From an uncultured Bacilli bacterium (lineage in GTDB: Bacteria > Bacillota_I > Bacilli_A > RF39 > UBA660): a stretch of DNA of 31,005 nt. The stretch is from NCBI GenBank assembly GCA_910578855.1, contig CAJTRV010000012.1, positions 1 to 31,005 of the forward strand. Reading direction: 5' to 3'. The position numbers and the translations under genes are program-made. Positions 30,217 through 31,005 of this stretch are shown here, piece after piece. Position 1 is the stretch's first letter. Each line of letters begins with the position of its first letter. The notes beneath the pieces are model-generated. The model made no database searches. It was given only the letters and a program-made list of their open reading frames with translations, and had not been told where the DNA came from.

Positions 30217-30963
30217 TTATCGTTGTTGCTGACCCGTTAATGTTTTATCATTCACCTGAACATGATACATCTTTGAACCTACTTTTTTAGGTTGAAAGTA
30301 ATAATAGCCATCTAGCTCTTTTTTTATTCCGAGATCAACTCCAGTAAACTTTACATCATAATTCTCATTTTCATAATTGGTAATCATATCAAAAGAATGA
30401 TACACACCTAGCGATTCACCGGTATATTTATCTATAACATCATAGTTACATACATAGTCAATCCCATTATTTTGATATTCATCGGTCATAAATAGAAGAT
30501 TATTACTTCCTTCATGGGAATTAACCGGTACCCAATCATTATTTACAAGTATCTTTCCAAGTGAACCATTGGCTCGGTATTCTACTATTTTTGCTCCTGA
30601 TATCTCATAGGAACGATTCTCAATATGTTCAAGCCCTATACTATTCGTAAAATCATATTCATATGATTCTGTACTCCCCATATAAGAATGATTAGCATCA
30701 GCTAAATTATACGTATTATATTCTAAAACAAAATCTTTCCCCATTTTCTGTAGTTCTTTTCGGTCTAATCCAGGAAACTCAGTAACGGTCATTCCTTCAG
30801 TAAATTCAGAGCTTTCAAACAATTCATTTTGTTCTATTTTATTATTATTGTTTAGTGTCATTTCATCAGAATGTGTCGAGGTGATTGGCTTGTTTTCAGC
30901 TTTCGAACACCCACCCAATGTAAATCCTGAAGTGATTGCTAGTAGCATCATTGCATAAGTCAA
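30217..30963 (-). CDS. Putative lipoprotein, start uncertain, may continue past the window edge
   Basis: The lipobox LGGC (TSGFTLGGCSKAENKP) after a hydrophobic stretch marks a lipid-anchored surface protein. Then comes a low-complexity linker (TLNNNNKIEQNE) and ~190 residues rich in Tyr, Asp, Asn and Gly with strand-like segments (SYEISGAKIVEYRANGS, DYVCNYDVIDKYTGESLGVY), reminiscent of beta-sandwich substrate-binding lipoproteins. I do not recognise a family. The only in-window starts (TTG 30963, ATG 30951/30948) have no ribosome-binding site and no Lys/Arg head. The frame stays open to base 31005, so the real start may lie outside, or in another frame through the C7 run at the edge. Confidence 0.6.
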   Translation of the reverse strand: MTYAMMLLAITSGFTLGGCSKAENKPITSTHSDEMTLNNNNKIEQNELFESSEFTEGMTVTEFPGLDRKELQKMGKDFVLEYNTYNLADANHSYMGSTESYEYDFTNSIGLEHIENRSYEISGAKIVEYRANGSLGKILVNNDWVPVNSHEGSNNLLFMTDEYQNNGIDYVCNYDVIDKYTGESLGVYHSFDMITNYENENYDVKFTGVDLGIKKELDGYYYFQPKKVGSKMYHVQVNDKTLTGQQQR

Positions 30964-31005
30964 GTAAAAGTAGACAATATAATCGAAAAATAGGGGGGGA
31001 TAGGG

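Noticed and set aside
1..31005. CRISPR arrays, insertion sequences or prophage genes
   Set aside because: No regularly spaced repeats, transposase or phage structural genes were seen.

Overview
The window is a stretch of low-GC Firmicutes (Bacillota) chromosome, probably from an endospore-forming lineage. Three things point this way. Spacing and ribosome-binding sites are AT-rich Firmicutes type (AGGAGG/AGGTG, many extended -10 TGnTATAAT promoters). The gene order yqfC-yqfD-...-ybeY-dgkA-cdd-era-yqzL-recO is the Bacillus-type cluster and includes two sporulation genes. The glycyl-tRNA synthetase is the single-chain alpha2 type behind a T-box, and there is a MurT/GatD-like pair. An Erysipelotrichia/Turicibacter-like genome would fit, but that is inference.

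Layout, left to right. 1-57 is the tail of a rightward gene. 280-3580 (leftward) is deoD-ymfF-ymfH. 3917-8252 holds a membrane-anchored NagZ-like glycosidase and uvrA; uvrA has its own promoter with an SOS box inside it. 8384-11265 is a leftward operon of a cytoplasmic beta-lactamase-fold protein, a Cdd1 helix-hairpin-helix protein and a tandem-duplicated class I amidotransferase (peptidase C26). 11364-13169 has a NUDIX hydrolase and an MFS exporter. 13.3-16.4 kb is a visibly more AT-rich islet beside a tRNA-Leu: a protein with two HMA-like halves, a broken fic gene, an HD-domain/P-loop-kinase fusion, and a 26-residue membrane peptide with structured UTRs that is too short for normal gene calling. 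16602-18661 is scpA-scpB plus a second C26 amidotransferase. 18784-22080 has an unknown protein, a divergent RNHCP zinc protein, glyS with a T-box leader and another unknown protein. 22159-22383 is the stump of a VanY-type D,D-carboxypeptidase. 22513-27629 is a nine-gene leftward operon (yqfC, yqfD, a VanZ-like gene, ybeY, dgkA, cdd, era, yqzL, recO) in which the VanZ-like gene stands where phoH and the HD-7TM gene yqfF sit in Bacillus. 27712-30161 has a small STAS-like protein divergent from murT-gatD. A lipoprotein gene runs to the right edge.

How the genes fit together: the core functions are DNA repair and recombination (uvrA, recO), chromosome segregation (scpAB), translation and ribosome maturation (glyS, era, ybeY, tRNA-Leu), nucleoside salvage (deoD, cdd) and cell-envelope metabolism (nagZ, dgkA, murT/gatD). 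The points most worth a second look are a GatD homologue that has lost both catalytic Cys and His while its MurT partner is intact but divergent; the small membrane peptide at 16280-16360, which has type I toxin-like mRNA features; the HD-kinase fusion; the tandem C26 protein; and the two gene wrecks (fic, vanY), whose damage can be read base by base.
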